NCBI GenBank assembly: GCA_035492455.1
Contig: DATJJE010000009.1
Location: 1 to 64,000 of the forward strand
Direction of reading: 5' to 3'
Length of the DNA stretch: 64,000 nucleotides
Source: Gp6-AA40 sp035492455
Lineage (GTDB): Bacteria > Acidobacteriota > Vicinamibacteria > Vicinamibacterales > UBA2999
Both the position numbers and the translations under genes were made by a program. How positions within the stretch are numbered: position 1 is the first letter of the stretch; each line of letters opens with the position of its first letter. This document shows, piece after piece, positions 15,318 to 24,842 of the stretch. Below the pieces are notes generated by a model that had not been told where the DNA came from, searched no databases, and worked only from the letters and a program-made list of their open reading frames with translations.

Positions 15318-15926
15318 GTGGACGTTCTGACGCGCCGGACAAGGCGCGTCCTACTGGCCGCCCTCTTTCTGCTCGTACCCCACGTGGCGCTCGCGCAAAC
15401 GGATCTGCTGATCGTCCCCTTCGTCGGCACAAAGTTCGGGACGGACACCAGCATCGCCATCGCCGGGACGACGGCGAGCGGCAAAAAGCTCACGTTCGGC
15501 CTGTCCACGATGATCCTCACGGACAAGTTCCTCGGGGTCGAAGCCGACCTCGGTCAGACGCCGCAGTTCTTCGGCGGCGGTGCGCAGGACCTCATCACAT
15601 CCAGCGTAGAGACCACGCTCACGGGCAACGTCATCATCGCGGTGCCAAAGATGATCACGCAGGAATCGCTGCGACCTTATCTGATCGGGGGTCTGGGACT
15701 GATGCATACGCGCGTCAGCACCAGCCGCGGCGTGCTGGACACCAAGAGCGATCTGCTCGGGCTCGACATCGGCGGCGGGGCGATCGGCATGCTCTCCCCC
15801 CGCGCCGGCGCACGGTTCGAGCTTCGCCGTTTCAGGAACCTGACCAGCGATTCGGGCGCTGTAACCATCGGGGGAACGAAGCTGAGCTTCTGGCGTCTAA
15901 CCGCCGGATTGGTGTTGAGATATTAG
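15318..15926 (+). CDS. Outer-membrane beta-barrel-like protein
   Basis: 202 residues from GTG 15318, 3 bp after the preceding stop, so probably co-transcribed. The signal peptide is VLLAALFLLVPHVALAQ, preceded by DVLTRRTRR. The mature part alternates short beta strands and glycine turns (VPFVGTKFGTDTSIAIAGTT, PYLIGGLGLMHTRV, GARFELRRFRNL) and ends in GLVLRY, an aromatic C-terminus typical of BAM substrates. The first codons are encoded by a palindromic repeat at 15330-15354. No specific function. Confidence 0.75.
   Translation: MDVLTRRTRRVLLAALFLLVPHVALAQTDLLIVPFVGTKFGTDTSIAIAGTTASGKKLTFGLSTMILTDKFLGVEADLGQTPQFFGGGAQDLITSSVETTLTGNVIIAVPKMITQESLRPYLIGGLGLMHTRVSTSRGVLDTKSDLLGLDIGGGAIGMLSPRAGARFELRRFRNLTSDSGAVTIGGTKLSFWRLTAGLVLRY
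15330..15354. repeat. Palindromic repeat (GTAGGACGCGCC type) inside a gene start
   Basis: Reverse complement of the 2048-2073 copy with few changes (ACGCGCCGGACAAGGCGCGT). It codes for part of the n-region of the barrel protein's signal peptide. Confidence 0.65.
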
Positions 15927-15978
15927 GGTGTCCACAGACGGCAATGTCATTGCACTACCCCGTGCCATGAGGTCAGCA

Positions 15979-17373
15979 ATGTCTACCTATCGCTACAAAC
16001 GAATTTTTGTCGCGCTGGTGCTGACGGCGTCCGTTGCCTCGGCGCAGACCCATATTGTCGCCCCGACGCCAAACAAGTACAAGCCGTCGGACGATGTGCA
16101 GGTGGGACAGGAAGCGGCGCAGCAGGCGATGAAAGAGCTGCCCATGCTGAACGACGCGGCAACCGAGGAGTACGTCGAAGGCATCGGCCAGCGGCTGGTG
16201 CGCTCGATCCCCGCGGAATACCAGCACCCCGAGTTCCGTTACACATTCCGCGTCGTCAACCAGAAGGAGATCAACGCCTTCGCGCTGCCGGGCGGACCGA
16301 TGTTCGTCAACCGCGGCATGATCGAGGCTGCGCACGATGAGGGTGAGATCGCCGGCGTCATGGCGCACGAGCTGAGCCACGTCGTGCTCCGGCACGGCAC
16401 CGCGCAGGCGACGAAAGCCACGAAGTACGAGATCGGCGCGGTGGCGGGTCAGATCCTCGGCGCCATCGTTGGTGGCGCCGCTGGCAGCATCATCGCGCAG
16501 GGGTCGAACTTCGGCATCAGCACCTACTTCATGAAGTTCAGCCGCGAGTACGAGAGCCAGGCCGACATCCTCGGTTCGCAGATCATGGCGCGCGCCGGTT
16601 ACAACCCGGTCGACATGGCGAATATGTTTCACACTCTAGCGGCGCAGGGCGGCAGCGGCCCGGAGTGGCTCAGCGATCACCCGAACCCGGGCAACCGCGA
16701 GCAGCGCATTCGGCAGGAAGCGCAGGCACTGCACTTCACAGGGGGCGGCTACCAGAACACCGCAGAGTTCAACTCGATTCAGAACCGCCTGAAGGGGATG
16801 TCGCCCGCGCTCACCGCGCAGCAGATTGCCAACCAGCAGAAGACCGGCCGGCCAGTAGGCACGGGCGGACGCGCGGTCAACGTCGAGCCCCCCTCTGGCA
16901 GCTTCCGCACGTATCAGCCAACCAACGCGCTGCGTGTGAGTGTGCCGTCGAACTGGTCGCCAGTTGAGGGCGGCGGCAGCTCTGTGACCTACGCCCCGCA
17001 AGGCGCCTACTTCCAGGGCAACAACGGCGGCAGCGCGTTTACGCACGGCGTCGAAGTGGGCGTCGCGCAAGGCACGGGCAACCTGCAGAACGATACGAAC
17101 TCGCTGCTCCGCAGCTTCGCGCAGGGCAATCCGAACCTGCAGCAATCCGGCCGCGCACGCAACGACAGCGTCGGCGGCCGCAACGGCATCACCGTCCAGC
17201 TCGCGAATGTTTCCGAGGTGACCGGCCAGCCGGAGTACATCGCGCTGTCGACGACCGAACTGCGCGACGGGAGTCTGCTGTATGTAATCGGCGTCGCGCC
17301 CCGCACCGAGGCTGACACGTACGACCGGACGTTTCAGCAGGTTCGACGCAATATTCAAATCGCGGATCGGTAA
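15979..17373 (+). CDS. M48 family zinc metalloprotease
   Basis: 464 residues from ATG 15979, with GAGGT 5 nt upstream (the frame extends to 15928). A signal peptide ends near SVASAQ. The M48 catalytic H130-E131-x2-H134 (MAHELSHVVLRH) and downstream SREYESQADILG, which supplies the third Glu ligand, are intact. Before it is INAFALPGGPMFVNRG, the conserved BepA/Oma1 core. The C-terminal 170 residues (from about 300) are Gly/Asn/Gln-rich and lack the TPR domain of BepA. A likely role is quality control of envelope or outer-membrane proteins; it follows an outer-membrane barrel gene. Confidence 0.87.
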   Translation: MSTYRYKRIFVALVLTASVASAQTHIVAPTPNKYKPSDDVQVGQEAAQQAMKELPMLNDAATEEYVEGIGQRLVRSIPAEYQHPEFRYTFRVVNQKEINAFALPGGPMFVNRGMIEAAHDEGEIAGVMAHELSHVVLRHGTAQATKATKYEIGAVAGQILGAIVGGAAGSIIAQGSNFGISTYFMKFSREYESQADILGSQIMARAGYNPVDMANMFHTLAAQGGSGPEWLSDHPNPGNREQRIRQEAQALHFTGGGYQNTAEFNSIQNRLKGMSPALTAQQIANQQKTGRPVGTGGRAVNVEPPSGSFRTYQPTNALRVSVPSNWSPVEGGGSSVTYAPQGAYFQGNNGGSAFTHGVEVGVAQGTGNLQNDTNSLLRSFAQGNPNLQQSGRARNDSVGGRNGITVQLANVSEVTGQPEYIALSTTELRDGSLLYVIGVAPRTEADTYDRTFQQVRRNIQIADR

Positions 17374-17430
17374 CCACCGTTTCGAGAGGGGTTATTCATC
17401 AGCTCACGCAAATTGCAACGCCTCTGGTGT

Positions 17431-17449
17431 GATTCAGGTCGTGAAAGGA
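17431..17449 (+). other. Leader hairpin before the 17470 gene
   Basis: CAGGTC / GACCTG inverted repeat with a 7-nt loop, ending about 6 nt before the AGGAGGA ribosome site. It could modulate translation; not a terminator because no T-run follows. Confidence 0.4.
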
Positions 17450-17469
17450 CCTGAGCAGGAGGAACTGCA

Positions 17470-17724
17470 ATGCGATTTCTCGTCGCGTCTCTGATGCTCG
17501 TCGCGGTGATGGCTCTGGGTCCAGCGGTGATGCCGGCGGTCGCTCTTGCGCAGGGTCAGCCTGTGCAGGGCAAGGTTGACGTCGACATCAACACCCACAG
17601 CAGTGGTGGTGCGTGGTGGACGAATCCGATCTGGATCGCCATCGGGGTTATCGCGCTCGTGCTGCTCGTCGTCATCATTGCGATGGCGGCGCGCGGCTCA
17701 GGCACGACCGTTATCAAGGAGTAG
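17470..17724 (+). CDS. Small secreted or inner-membrane protein with C-terminal TM
   Basis: 84 residues. An N-terminal signal (MRFLVASLMLVAVMALG to ALAQG) is followed by a short polar segment and a C-terminal helix (WIAIGVIALVLLVVIIAMAA) ending RGSGTTVIKE. After signal cleavage it would be a single-span peptide of about 55 residues. AGGAGGA lies 7 nt before ATG. It converges on the tolC-like gene with 11 nt overlap. I do not recognise the family. Confidence 0.7.
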   Translation: MRFLVASLMLVAVMALGPAVMPAVALAQGQPVQGKVDVDINTHSSGGAWWTNPIWIAIGVIALVLLVVIIAMAARGSGTTVIKE

Positions 17725-18994
17725 CTGGAAACCTGCCGAGCGCAACCAGCAGATCGAGTTGCGCTCGCTTCAATGCATCCTCTGCGATGGCTGCCTGCGT
17801 CTCGACGTCCCGCGCCTGGCGCTGGGCGTCGAGCACCTCGATATTCGTCGACGCACCCTCCCGAAACGCCACGTCCGTAATATTCACGACCTGATTCGCG
17901 CGATCGGCGGCCGCCTGCGCCTGCACGAAGGCGCGCCCCGTCGACGCGACGGCGTCGCGGGCGATGCGAATATCGGACGCCGCCTGGCGTTCGAGATTGG
18001 CGCGCTCGAACTTGATGATGTTCAGGTCCGACAGCCGCTGCGCCTTCTCCCCTGCGCGCAGGCCGCTGTCGTAGAGCGGCACGGCAAAGAGCACCTGCGC
18101 GCGCCACGAAAACGCCTTCGCAAACACTCCCGGCGGCTCGAGCAGCGACGGCGTGAACGCTGATGTGAGCGATGGCAGACGATCCTTCCACGAGTCGCTG
18201 TAGACGCGCTGGGCGGCTGCTTCCCGCGCGCGCACCAATTGGATGTCGGTCCGATTCGTCAGCTGGCCGAGCTCGTCGGGAATGTCGAAGTTCGGGTAGT
18301 CCACGGCATCGACCGGGCCGTCGGATCCGACGAGCACGCCAAGCGCCTCCTGCGCCTGCTGAATGAGCAGCAGCGCTTCCTCGACGCGCGTCTCGTCGCT
18401 CAACGTCTCCTGCTCGGCGCGCAGCATGTTCAGCCGGCTGCCGATGCCACCTTCAAACCGCTGGTTGGCGAACATGAAGTGCGCCCGGGCGTTGTCGCGC
18501 GCTCGCGAATTGAGGTCAAGTACGCGCCGCCGCGCGATGATGGCAAGGTACGCCTGTCCAGCTGCTACGGCGACCTGACGTCGCACATCCTTCTCGTTCG
18601 CCTGTGCCACGAGTATCTGATCGCCCGCTTGATTGCGCTGCGCCCAGGCAACGGGCGTCAGGATGGGAATGGTGAGCAGCGGGGACGTATTCGTCTGCAC
18701 AAGCGGCACGACGGTTGCCGTCCCGCTTCCCGTGTCGAACTTCACGGGGTTGGTGAAATTGGTGGCCAGCGTGGCATTGAGCGTCGGCAGCGACGAAGAG
18801 CGCGTCTGCTGGAGGATCGCTTCCGCGCGCAGGATGCCTTCCGTCGCGCGCACCACCGTCGGATTGTTTTTCGTCGCGCGATCGATTGCTTCCTGAAACG
18901 TCAATCGCTCGAGCGGTTGTCCGACAGCAGACGTCGACGCCACCAGCAGGATCGCGACAGCTAAATGTCCGCGAAGAACGCGCAGCCTATGCAT
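17714..18994 (-). CDS. TolC family outer-membrane efflux protein
   Basis: 426 residues from ATG 18994, which overlaps the permease stop as ATGCATAG; the frame to 19054 lies inside the permease gene. A signal peptide ends near STSAVGQ. The repeated OEP helical hairpins are visible (LTFQEAIDRATKNNPTVVRA; later SDLNIIKFERANLERQAA). It forms the outer-membrane exit duct of the RND pump encoded just upstream. No promoter of its own is seen, so it depends on translation coupled to the permease. Confidence 0.9.
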   Translation of the reverse strand: MHRLRVLRGHLAVAILLVASTSAVGQPLERLTFQEAIDRATKNNPTVVRATEGILRAEAILQQTRSSSLPTLNATLATNFTNPVKFDTGSGTATVVPLVQTNTSPLLTIPILTPVAWAQRNQAGDQILVAQANEKDVRRQVAVAAGQAYLAIIARRRVLDLNSRARDNARAHFMFANQRFEGGIGSRLNMLRAEQETLSDETRVEEALLLIQQAQEALGVLVGSDGPVDAVDYPNFDIPDELGQLTNRTDIQLVRAREAAAQRVYSDSWKDRLPSLTSAFTPSLLEPPGVFAKAFSWRAQVLFAVPLYDSGLRAGEKAQRLSDLNIIKFERANLERQAASDIRIARDAVASTGRAFVQAQAAADRANQVVNITDVAFREGASTNIEVLDAQRQARDVETQAAIAEDALKRAQLDLLVALGRFPATP

Positions 18995-21900
18995 TGTTTG
19001 TCGTCGCTTCAACAGGCGCAGATCCTCCTCCACGAATCGTCTGAATAACCACATAGAGAATGGGGATGAACAGCACGTTCAGAAACGTCGCGAACAACAT
19101 TCCGCCAGCCACAGCCGTGCCGACGGAATGACGGCCTTCCTGTCCCGCACCTGACGCAAACACCAGCGGCATCACGCCAAGGATGAACGCCAGCGACGTC
19201 ATGAGGATCGGCCGCAGACGGATGCGCGCCGCCTCGATCGCGGCCTCGACAATCGACAGGCCGCGCCGCCGCAGCTGCTCCGCGAACTCGACGATCAGAA
19301 TCGCGTTCTTTGCGGCGAGACCGATCAGCATGACCAGGCCGACCTGGCAGTACAGATCGTTTTGCAGGCCGCGCAGCCATTGCGCCGACAGCGCGCCAAG
19401 CACCGCAAGCGGGACGCCGAGCAGGACGATGAACGGCAGCACGAGCGATTCATACTGCGCGGCGAGCGTCAGATACACGAGGAGCAGCGCGATGCCGAAG
19501 ATGTAAATCGACTGACGCCCTGCCTTGATTTCTTCGAGCGAAATCCCCGACCACGCGTAGCCGAATCCCTGCGGCAGCGCCTGCGACGCGAGCTGCTCCA
19601 TCTCCTGAATGGCCTGGCCCGAGCTGACGCCAGGCAATGCCGATCCGTTGATCTCCGCCGAGCGGAACAGGTTGAAGTGGCTGATCACCTGGGGCCCGGT
19701 TGTCTCCTTCACGCGGACGACGCTGGCAAGCGGCACCATTTGACCGGTATTGGTCCGTGCGTAGTACTGACCGAGTGCCTGCGGATCGGCGCGGAACTGC
19801 TTGTCCGCCTGCACGTAGACGCGGTAGGCGCGATTGTTCAGGTCGAAGTCGTTCACATACGCGGAGCCGAGATAGATCTGCATCGCGTTTGTGATCTCGC
19901 TGATCGGCAGGCCGAGGCTGCGCGCCTTCTCGCGATCGATGTCGACGGCGAGCTGCGGATTATTTGCCTGGAAGGCACTGAACAAACCGGTGACGCGCTG
20001 CGATTTCTGTGAGGCGCCGATCACGCCAAAAGCGGCTGCCGCGAGGTTCTGAATGTCGGTGGCGCCGCCCTGGTCGAGCACCTCGAAGGTGAAGCCGCCG
20101 AATGCGCCGAGGCCTTGAATCGATGGCGGAGCAAACGGAATCACGAACGCGTTCTGGATGGCGAACAGCTGGCCGCGCGCGCGTTGAAGAATAGCCGGCA
20201 GCCGGTGCTCGTCCCCCTTCCGCTCATCGAACGACTTGAGCGGCACGAAGATCAACGCCTGATTTGGCGCGCTGCCCGTGAAGCTGAAGCCGGTCACCGA
20301 GAACACACCGTCGGCTTCAGGAATCTTCGAGAGAACTGTCTCCGCCTGTTTGGCGACTTCCGACGTGTATTGCAGTGACGAACCCGCCGGCGCCTGCACG
20401 ATGGTGATGAAGTAGCCGGCGTCCTCTTCCGGCAGGAACGATTGCGGCAGCCGCGTGTAGACGAAATACGTCGCGCCCAGCAGCGCCATGAACGCCACGA
20501 CCATCCCCCAGCGCAGCCGCATCAGTCCGCCAACGATGCGCACGTAGCCGTTCGTGCCGCCATGGATGATGCGCTCGACGATCCCGAAGAAAGCGCCTTT
20601 GCCCAGTTCCGCCTTTTCGCTATGCCGAAGCAGCAGCGCAGACAGCGCCGGCGTTAGCGTCAGCGCGTTGAAGGCCGAGATCGCCACAGCGAAGGCAATC
20701 GTCAGCGCAAACTGCTGATACAGACGCCCCGTCGTTCCGGGGAAGAACGCGACGGGAACGAATACGGCAATTAGGACAAGCGCGGTGGCGATCACGGCGC
20801 TGAATACCTCGCGCATCGCATCGGACGCGGCGATCGCCGAATCCTTCTTGTACGTCTGCACGTGGCGCTCGATGTTCTCGATCACCACGATCGCATCGTC
20901 TACGACGATGCCGGTGGCCAGCACGATGGCGAACAGCGTCAACGTATTGATCGAGAAGCCGAGCAGGTGCACGAATGCGAATGCACCGATGAGCGATACG
21001 GGCAGCGTCAACGTCGGAATCAGCGTGGCGCGCCAGCTCTGAAGGAACAGGAACATCACGACGATGACGAGCAGAATGGCGATGCCGAGCGTGATCAGCA
21101 CCTCGCGAATCGATTCCTGCACGACGGTCGTGGTGTTGAACGCAATCGCGTACTCGAGGCCGGGCGGGAACGACTTCGACAGCCGCTGCAGCTCGGCCAG
21201 CACCGCGGTGTTGACGTCGAGCGCGTTGGCGGTCGGCAGCGCGATGACGCCGAAGCCGACGGCATCGCGGCCGTTGAACCGCAGCACGGTGTTGTAGCTC
21301 TCGGCGCCCAGCTCCACCTTGGCAACGTCGGCAAGCCGCACGAGTGAGCCTTCGTTGCCGGCCTTGACGATGATGTTGTCGAACTCGGAGCGCTCGTGCA
21401 GGCGGCCAGCGGCACGAACGCTGAGTTGATAAACCTGCCCCGCTGGTGCCGGAGAATCGCCTACGCTGCCCGCCGCGACGTTGACGTTCTGCTCGCGCAA
21501 GGCGTTGACGACGTCGTTGGCCGTGAGCTGGCGTGCCGCCAGGCGGACCGGGTCGAGCCAGACGCGCATCGAGTAGTTGCCCGCGCCGAAGATGAAGATG
21601 TCGGCGACGCCCGGCACGCGCTTCAGCGCGTCTTTCACATAAACGTCGATGTAGTTCGAGAGGAACAGCGAGTCGTATTCGCCCTGCTCGGAGTAGGCAC
21701 CGGCCGCAAGAACGAAGTTCGTCGCGGACTTCGTCACGGTTACGCCAAGCTGACGCACTTCCGCGGGCAGCCGGCCGAGCGCCTGGTTGACGCGGTTCTG
21801 CACGTCGACCGCCGCGATGTCGGGATTGCGCGTGATGTCGAACGTGACCGTGATGGTGCAGATGCCGCTGTTGGTGCTCGAGGAGGTCATGTAGAGCATC

Positions 21901-22124
21901 CCCTCGACACCGTTGATCGCCTGCTCGATCGGCGTCGTTACGGCGGTTTCGACCGTCTCAGCATTGGCGCCGGTGTAGATCGCCGTCACGCTGACGGTCG
22001 GTGGCGCGACCTGCGGGTACTGCGCGATGGGCATCTGCGGGATCGCGAGCACGCCCGCGAGGATGATCACCAGCGAGCACACCGTCGCGAGAATCGGTCG
22101 GCGGATGAAGGTATCTACGAACAT
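18987..22124 (-). CDS. RND efflux pump inner-membrane permease (HAE1/AcrB type)
   Basis: 1045 residues, the usual AcrB-family length. It begins MFVDTFIRRPILATVCSLVI, with a first TM helix. The TM4 proton-relay pair is present in VVDDAIVVIEN, and the TM10 Lys in LAAKNAILIVEF. Two large periplasmic loops carry the porter and docking subdomains. It exports hydrophobic or amphiphilic compounds at the cost of proton motive force. It starts at the adaptor's stop (TGATG, 1 nt shared) and overlaps the tolC-like gene, giving one complete tripartite operon. Specificity cannot be told from sequence. Confidence 0.95.
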   Translation of the reverse strand: MFVDTFIRRPILATVCSLVIILAGVLAIPQMPIAQYPQVAPPTVSVTAIYTGANAETVETAVTTPIEQAINGVEGMLYMTSSSTNSGICTITVTFDITRNPDIAAVDVQNRVNQALGRLPAEVRQLGVTVTKSATNFVLAAGAYSEQGEYDSLFLSNYIDVYVKDALKRVPGVADIFIFGAGNYSMRVWLDPVRLAARQLTANDVVNALREQNVNVAAGSVGDSPAPAGQVYQLSVRAAGRLHERSEFDNIIVKAGNEGSLVRLADVAKVELGAESYNTVLRFNGRDAVGFGVIALPTANALDVNTAVLAELQRLSKSFPPGLEYAIAFNTTTVVQESIREVLITLGIAILLVIVVMFLFLQSWRATLIPTLTLPVSLIGAFAFVHLLGFSINTLTLFAIVLATGIVVDDAIVVIENIERHVQTYKKDSAIAASDAMREVFSAVIATALVLIAVFVPVAFFPGTTGRLYQQFALTIAFAVAISAFNALTLTPALSALLLRHSEKAELGKGAFFGIVERIIHGGTNGYVRIVGGLMRLRWGMVVAFMALLGATYFVYTRLPQSFLPEEDAGYFITIVQAPAGSSLQYTSEVAKQAETVLSKIPEADGVFSVTGFSFTGSAPNQALIFVPLKSFDERKGDEHRLPAILQRARGQLFAIQNAFVIPFAPPSIQGLGAFGGFTFEVLDQGGATDIQNLAAAAFGVIGASQKSQRVTGLFSAFQANNPQLAVDIDREKARSLGLPISEITNAMQIYLGSAYVNDFDLNNRAYRVYVQADKQFRADPQALGQYYARTNTGQMVPLASVVRVKETTGPQVISHFNLFRSAEINGSALPGVSSGQAIQEMEQLASQALPQGFGYAWSGISLEEIKAGRQSIYIFGIALLLVYLTLAAQYESLVLPFIVLLGVPLAVLGALSAQWLRGLQNDLYCQVGLVMLIGLAAKNAILIVEFAEQLRRRGLSIVEAAIEAARIRLRPILMTSLAFILGVMPLVFASGAGQEGRHSVGTAVAGGMLFATFLNVLFIPILYVVIQTIRGGGSAPVEATTNNA

Positions 22125-23227
22125 CAGGCTTCAGGCTTAACGGGAACGCCGTCCTGCAACTTCTGAATGTTGGAGACAATCACCTTCTCGCCTTCCTTCA
22201 CGCCGCTGCGGACGATGTAATTGTCACCGACGAGATCACCGACCGTAATCGGCTTCTGCCGTGCCACGATGGCGCCGCCCTGTCCCTGCTCGGCGACGAA
22301 GATGAAGTACTGGCCGCTGATGCGGTTGACCGCGATGACGGGTACGGCGATCGTCGGTGCGTTCGTCCAGACAATGCGAGCGCGAACGTACTGCTGGACG
22401 CGAATGCCCGGCGGCCGCCGCTGCAACGTGGCCTTGACGAGAATCGTCTGCGTCGCATCGTCAGCGCGCGGCGCGATGAAGGTGATCGGATTGCTGGCGA
22501 TGACCTTGCCGTCGGTATCGAGCAGCTCCACCGTCAGGCCCTGGCGCAACTGGGGAACGCGCTCGAGCGGCACGTTGACGTACGCTTCGAGACCTTCCGG
22601 CGCATCGATCGTCGTGATGAGCGTCTGCGGCGTCACGCGATCCCCTTGCCGCACTTCGATGTCGCCGACGATGCCGTCGGCCGGAGCGGTGACGCGGTAG
22701 TACTGCAGCTGCACCTGATTCTCGCGAATCTGCGACGCCACGGCTTCGAGCTGCGCTTCGGCGGTCTTCACATTCGTTTCCGCCTGCTCGAGCTCCTGGC
22801 GGCTGACCGCGCCCGCATCGAACAGCTTCTGCATGCGCGCCAGCTGCTGCCGCGCATAGGCGAGGTCAGCTTCACGCGCGGCGCGCTGTGATTGTGTCGT
22901 GGCCACGGTCGCCTGCTGCTTTTCCGGGTCGATCTGCACGAGCGGCTGCCCTGCGCGGACGCGATCGCCGGCTTTGACCATGATCTGGCGGACGAAACCA
23001 TCGACCTGCGGCTGGATGTTCGTCGAGCGGAGCGACTTGATGGTCGCGACGAATTCGCTGGTCTGCGGAATCGGCTTCGGCTCGACGGTGACCGTCTTCA
23101 CACCCATGGCGGGGAACGCACCACGGCCGCCGGCGCCGCCCGGGCCCGCTTGCTGCTGGTTGCCACCACCGCAGCCAGCGGCCGCTCCGGTACAGAACAC
23201 AAGAAGAGCGAGGAAGGGGGCACGCAT
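22124..23227 (-). CDS. RND efflux periplasmic adaptor (membrane fusion lipoprotein)
   Basis: 367 residues. The lipobox GAAAGC makes C19 the likely lipidated residue (MRAPFLALLVFCTGAAAGCG). The MFP order is barrel-sandwich/lipoyl half (DGFVRQIMVKAGDRVRAGQP), alpha-hairpin (about 105-165, with ATTQSQRAAREADLAYARQQ), second lipoyl half (YYRVTAPADGIVGDIEVRQG), beta-barrel and membrane-proximal domain. It links the AcrB-type permease to the TolC-like duct. It is the first gene of the operon, with a TAAAAT box 9 nt before ATG. No local tetR-type regulator is adjacent. Confidence 0.94.
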   Translation of the reverse strand: MRAPFLALLVFCTGAAAGCGGGNQQQAGPGGAGGRGAFPAMGVKTVTVEPKPIPQTSEFVATIKSLRSTNIQPQVDGFVRQIMVKAGDRVRAGQPLVQIDPEKQQATVATTQSQRAAREADLAYARQQLARMQKLFDAGAVSRQELEQAETNVKTAEAQLEAVASQIRENQVQLQYYRVTAPADGIVGDIEVRQGDRVTPQTLITTIDAPEGLEAYVNVPLERVPQLRQGLTVELLDTDGKVIASNPITFIAPRADDATQTILVKATLQRRPPGIRVQQYVRARIVWTNAPTIAVPVIAVNRISGQYFIFVAEQGQGGAIVARQKPITVGDLVGDNYIVRSGVKEGEKVIVSNIQKLQDGVPVKPEA

Positions 23228-23236
23228 AAGTTTTTG

Positions 23237-23242
23237 ATTTTA
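23237..23242 (-). promoter_or_regulatory. -10 box (TAAAAT) for the RND operon
   Basis: TAAAAT on the minus strand, 9 nt from ATG 23227. Near-leaderless spacing; no clear -35. Confidence 0.5.
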
Positions 23243-23284
23243 CCCTTTGACGCTTGAACTGTGGCCGCCGGTTCGCAGTCTGTA

Positions 23285-24829
23285 CTAGGCGGATGTACCT
23301 ACCCGACCGATCGCTTCGAGCAGCGCCGCACGCAGGAACGGCTTCTCCAGAAACACCGCTTCACCGCGCTCGACGTCCGCCAGCGGCTCGGCGTCGCGAA
23401 ACCCGGACATGTAAACAACGCGTAAGGCGGGCCGTGCGCTGCGTATCCGCCCAGCCAGCTCGGGGCCGCGCATGCCGGGCATCACGATGTCGGTCAGCAG
23501 CACATCGATCTCGTCGCTATGTTCGGCGGCGAGATGCTCGGCCTCCGCAGCGCCGCTCGCTTCAATCACCTTATATCCAGACCGCCGCAGTATGACCGAC
23601 GCAAGATGTCGAACACCTGGCTCGTCATCCACGACAAGGATCGTGAGCGAACGCTCCTCGAATCGCTCGCTCGACGGCAGGGATTTTGTCGCCGGCTTCT
23701 CGACTGCAAGCGCAGGCAGATAGATGCTGAACGTCGTTCCTGCTTCGGCGCTTGCCAGCTCCACGTGGCCGCCAGTCTGCCGCACGAAGCCGTACACCAT
23801 CGCCAGGCCGAGCCCGGTTCCCTTCCCGGGTTCCTTCGTCGTGAAGAACGGCTCGAAGATCCGCTTGCGAACGTGCTCGGGGATTCCATGGCCCTGATCC
23901 GCTACCTCAAAGACAACCACCTGCGCTGGCTGTGACGTCATGCGGGCGACGGCTTCCATATCCCTCTGTGTCGCCAACCGGGCGCGGACCTCGATGACAC
24001 CGCCCTTCGGCATCGCGTCGCGCGCGTTAACGACGAGGTTCATCACGACCTGCTCCATCTGCCCCCGGTCCGATGGTATCGGCGGCAGATCCGGACCGAT
24101 GTCGACCTTCAGTTCGTATTCCGGTCCAAGCAGACGCGCCAGCATCTGCTGCATGCCGGAGACGACGACGCCGATCTGCAATGGCTCGGGCTGGAGCACC
24201 TGCTTGCGGCTGAAGGCAAGCAGCTGACGCGTGAAACGGACCGCGCGATCGCAGGCCGCGAGAATGTCGCCAAGCGCTTCACGCGCGGTGCTTTCGCTCG
24301 CCGGCAGCAGTTCCATCACGAAACTCGCGTTGCCGCCGATCGTCGTCAGCAGATTGTTGAAGTCGTGCGCGATGCCGCCGGCGAGCCGACCGAGCGCTTC
24401 CATCTTATGCGTCTGCTGCACGTCTTCCTCGCCGCGGCGCCGCTCGTGTTCCGTTTCGATCCGGTCGGTGATATCGCGTGCGACGCCGAAGACCTTCGGC
24501 CCGTCGTTTCCTTGCGAGCCGATGCCGCGCAGCCGATTTTCGAACCATCGGTACTGCCCGTTGCAATGCCTGATGCGGTACTCGAAGGTGGTCGTCGCGG
24601 AGCTGAGAAATGCTTCGCGCGTCTTCTGTCTGACGTGTTCGACATCGTCCGGATGAATGATCGAGTTGCCAAGAGCGATCATCTCGTCAGGCGTATAGCC
24701 GAGCACATCCGTGATGCGGCTGCTGACGAAGCCGAGCGCTGCACCCTTCGCGACGGGATTGAGCGTGAAGATGATCTCGTCGATGTTCTCCAGAATCATC
24801 GACGCGAAGTTTGGACTGCGATGCGGCAC
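23285..24829 (-). CDS. Hybrid sensor histidine kinase (PAS-HisKA-HATPase-REC)
   Basis: 514 residues from GTG 24829. Domains in order: PAS with PAC (about 8-125, GYTPDEMIALGNSIIHPDD), HisKA with phospho-acceptor H155 (GGIAHDFNNLLTT), HATPase_c (N-box MNLVVNARDAM near 263; G-boxes DQGHGIPEHV and GKGTGLGLAMVY), and a C-terminal receiver with D401/D402, phospho-acceptor D447 (LLTDIVMPGM) and the conserved Lys in LEKPF. No transmembrane helix, so it senses a cytosolic signal. No output regulator is adjacent. A TAGAAT box is 7 nt before the start. Confidence 0.93.
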   Translation of the reverse strand: MPHRSPNFASMILENIDEIIFTLNPVAKGAALGFVSSRITDVLGYTPDEMIALGNSIIHPDDVEHVRQKTREAFLSSATTTFEYRIRHCNGQYRWFENRLRGIGSQGNDGPKVFGVARDITDRIETEHERRRGEEDVQQTHKMEALGRLAGGIAHDFNNLLTTIGGNASFVMELLPASESTAREALGDILAACDRAVRFTRQLLAFSRKQVLQPEPLQIGVVVSGMQQMLARLLGPEYELKVDIGPDLPPIPSDRGQMEQVVMNLVVNARDAMPKGGVIEVRARLATQRDMEAVARMTSQPAQVVVFEVADQGHGIPEHVRKRIFEPFFTTKEPGKGTGLGLAMVYGFVRQTGGHVELASAEAGTTFSIYLPALAVEKPATKSLPSSERFEERSLTILVVDDEPGVRHLASVILRRSGYKVIEASGAAEAEHLAAEHSDEIDVLLTDIVMPGMRGPELAGRIRSARPALRVVYMSGFRDAEPLADVERGEAVFLEKPFLRAALLEAIGRVGTSA

Positions 24830-24836
24830 TACACGG

Positions 24837-24842
24837 ATTCTA
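24837..24842 (-). promoter_or_regulatory. -10 box (TAGAAT) for the histidine kinase gene
   Basis: TAGAAT with 7 nt to GTG 24829. It overlaps the PBP gene's TAG stop (24842-24840). Implies a leaderless start. Confidence 0.5.
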
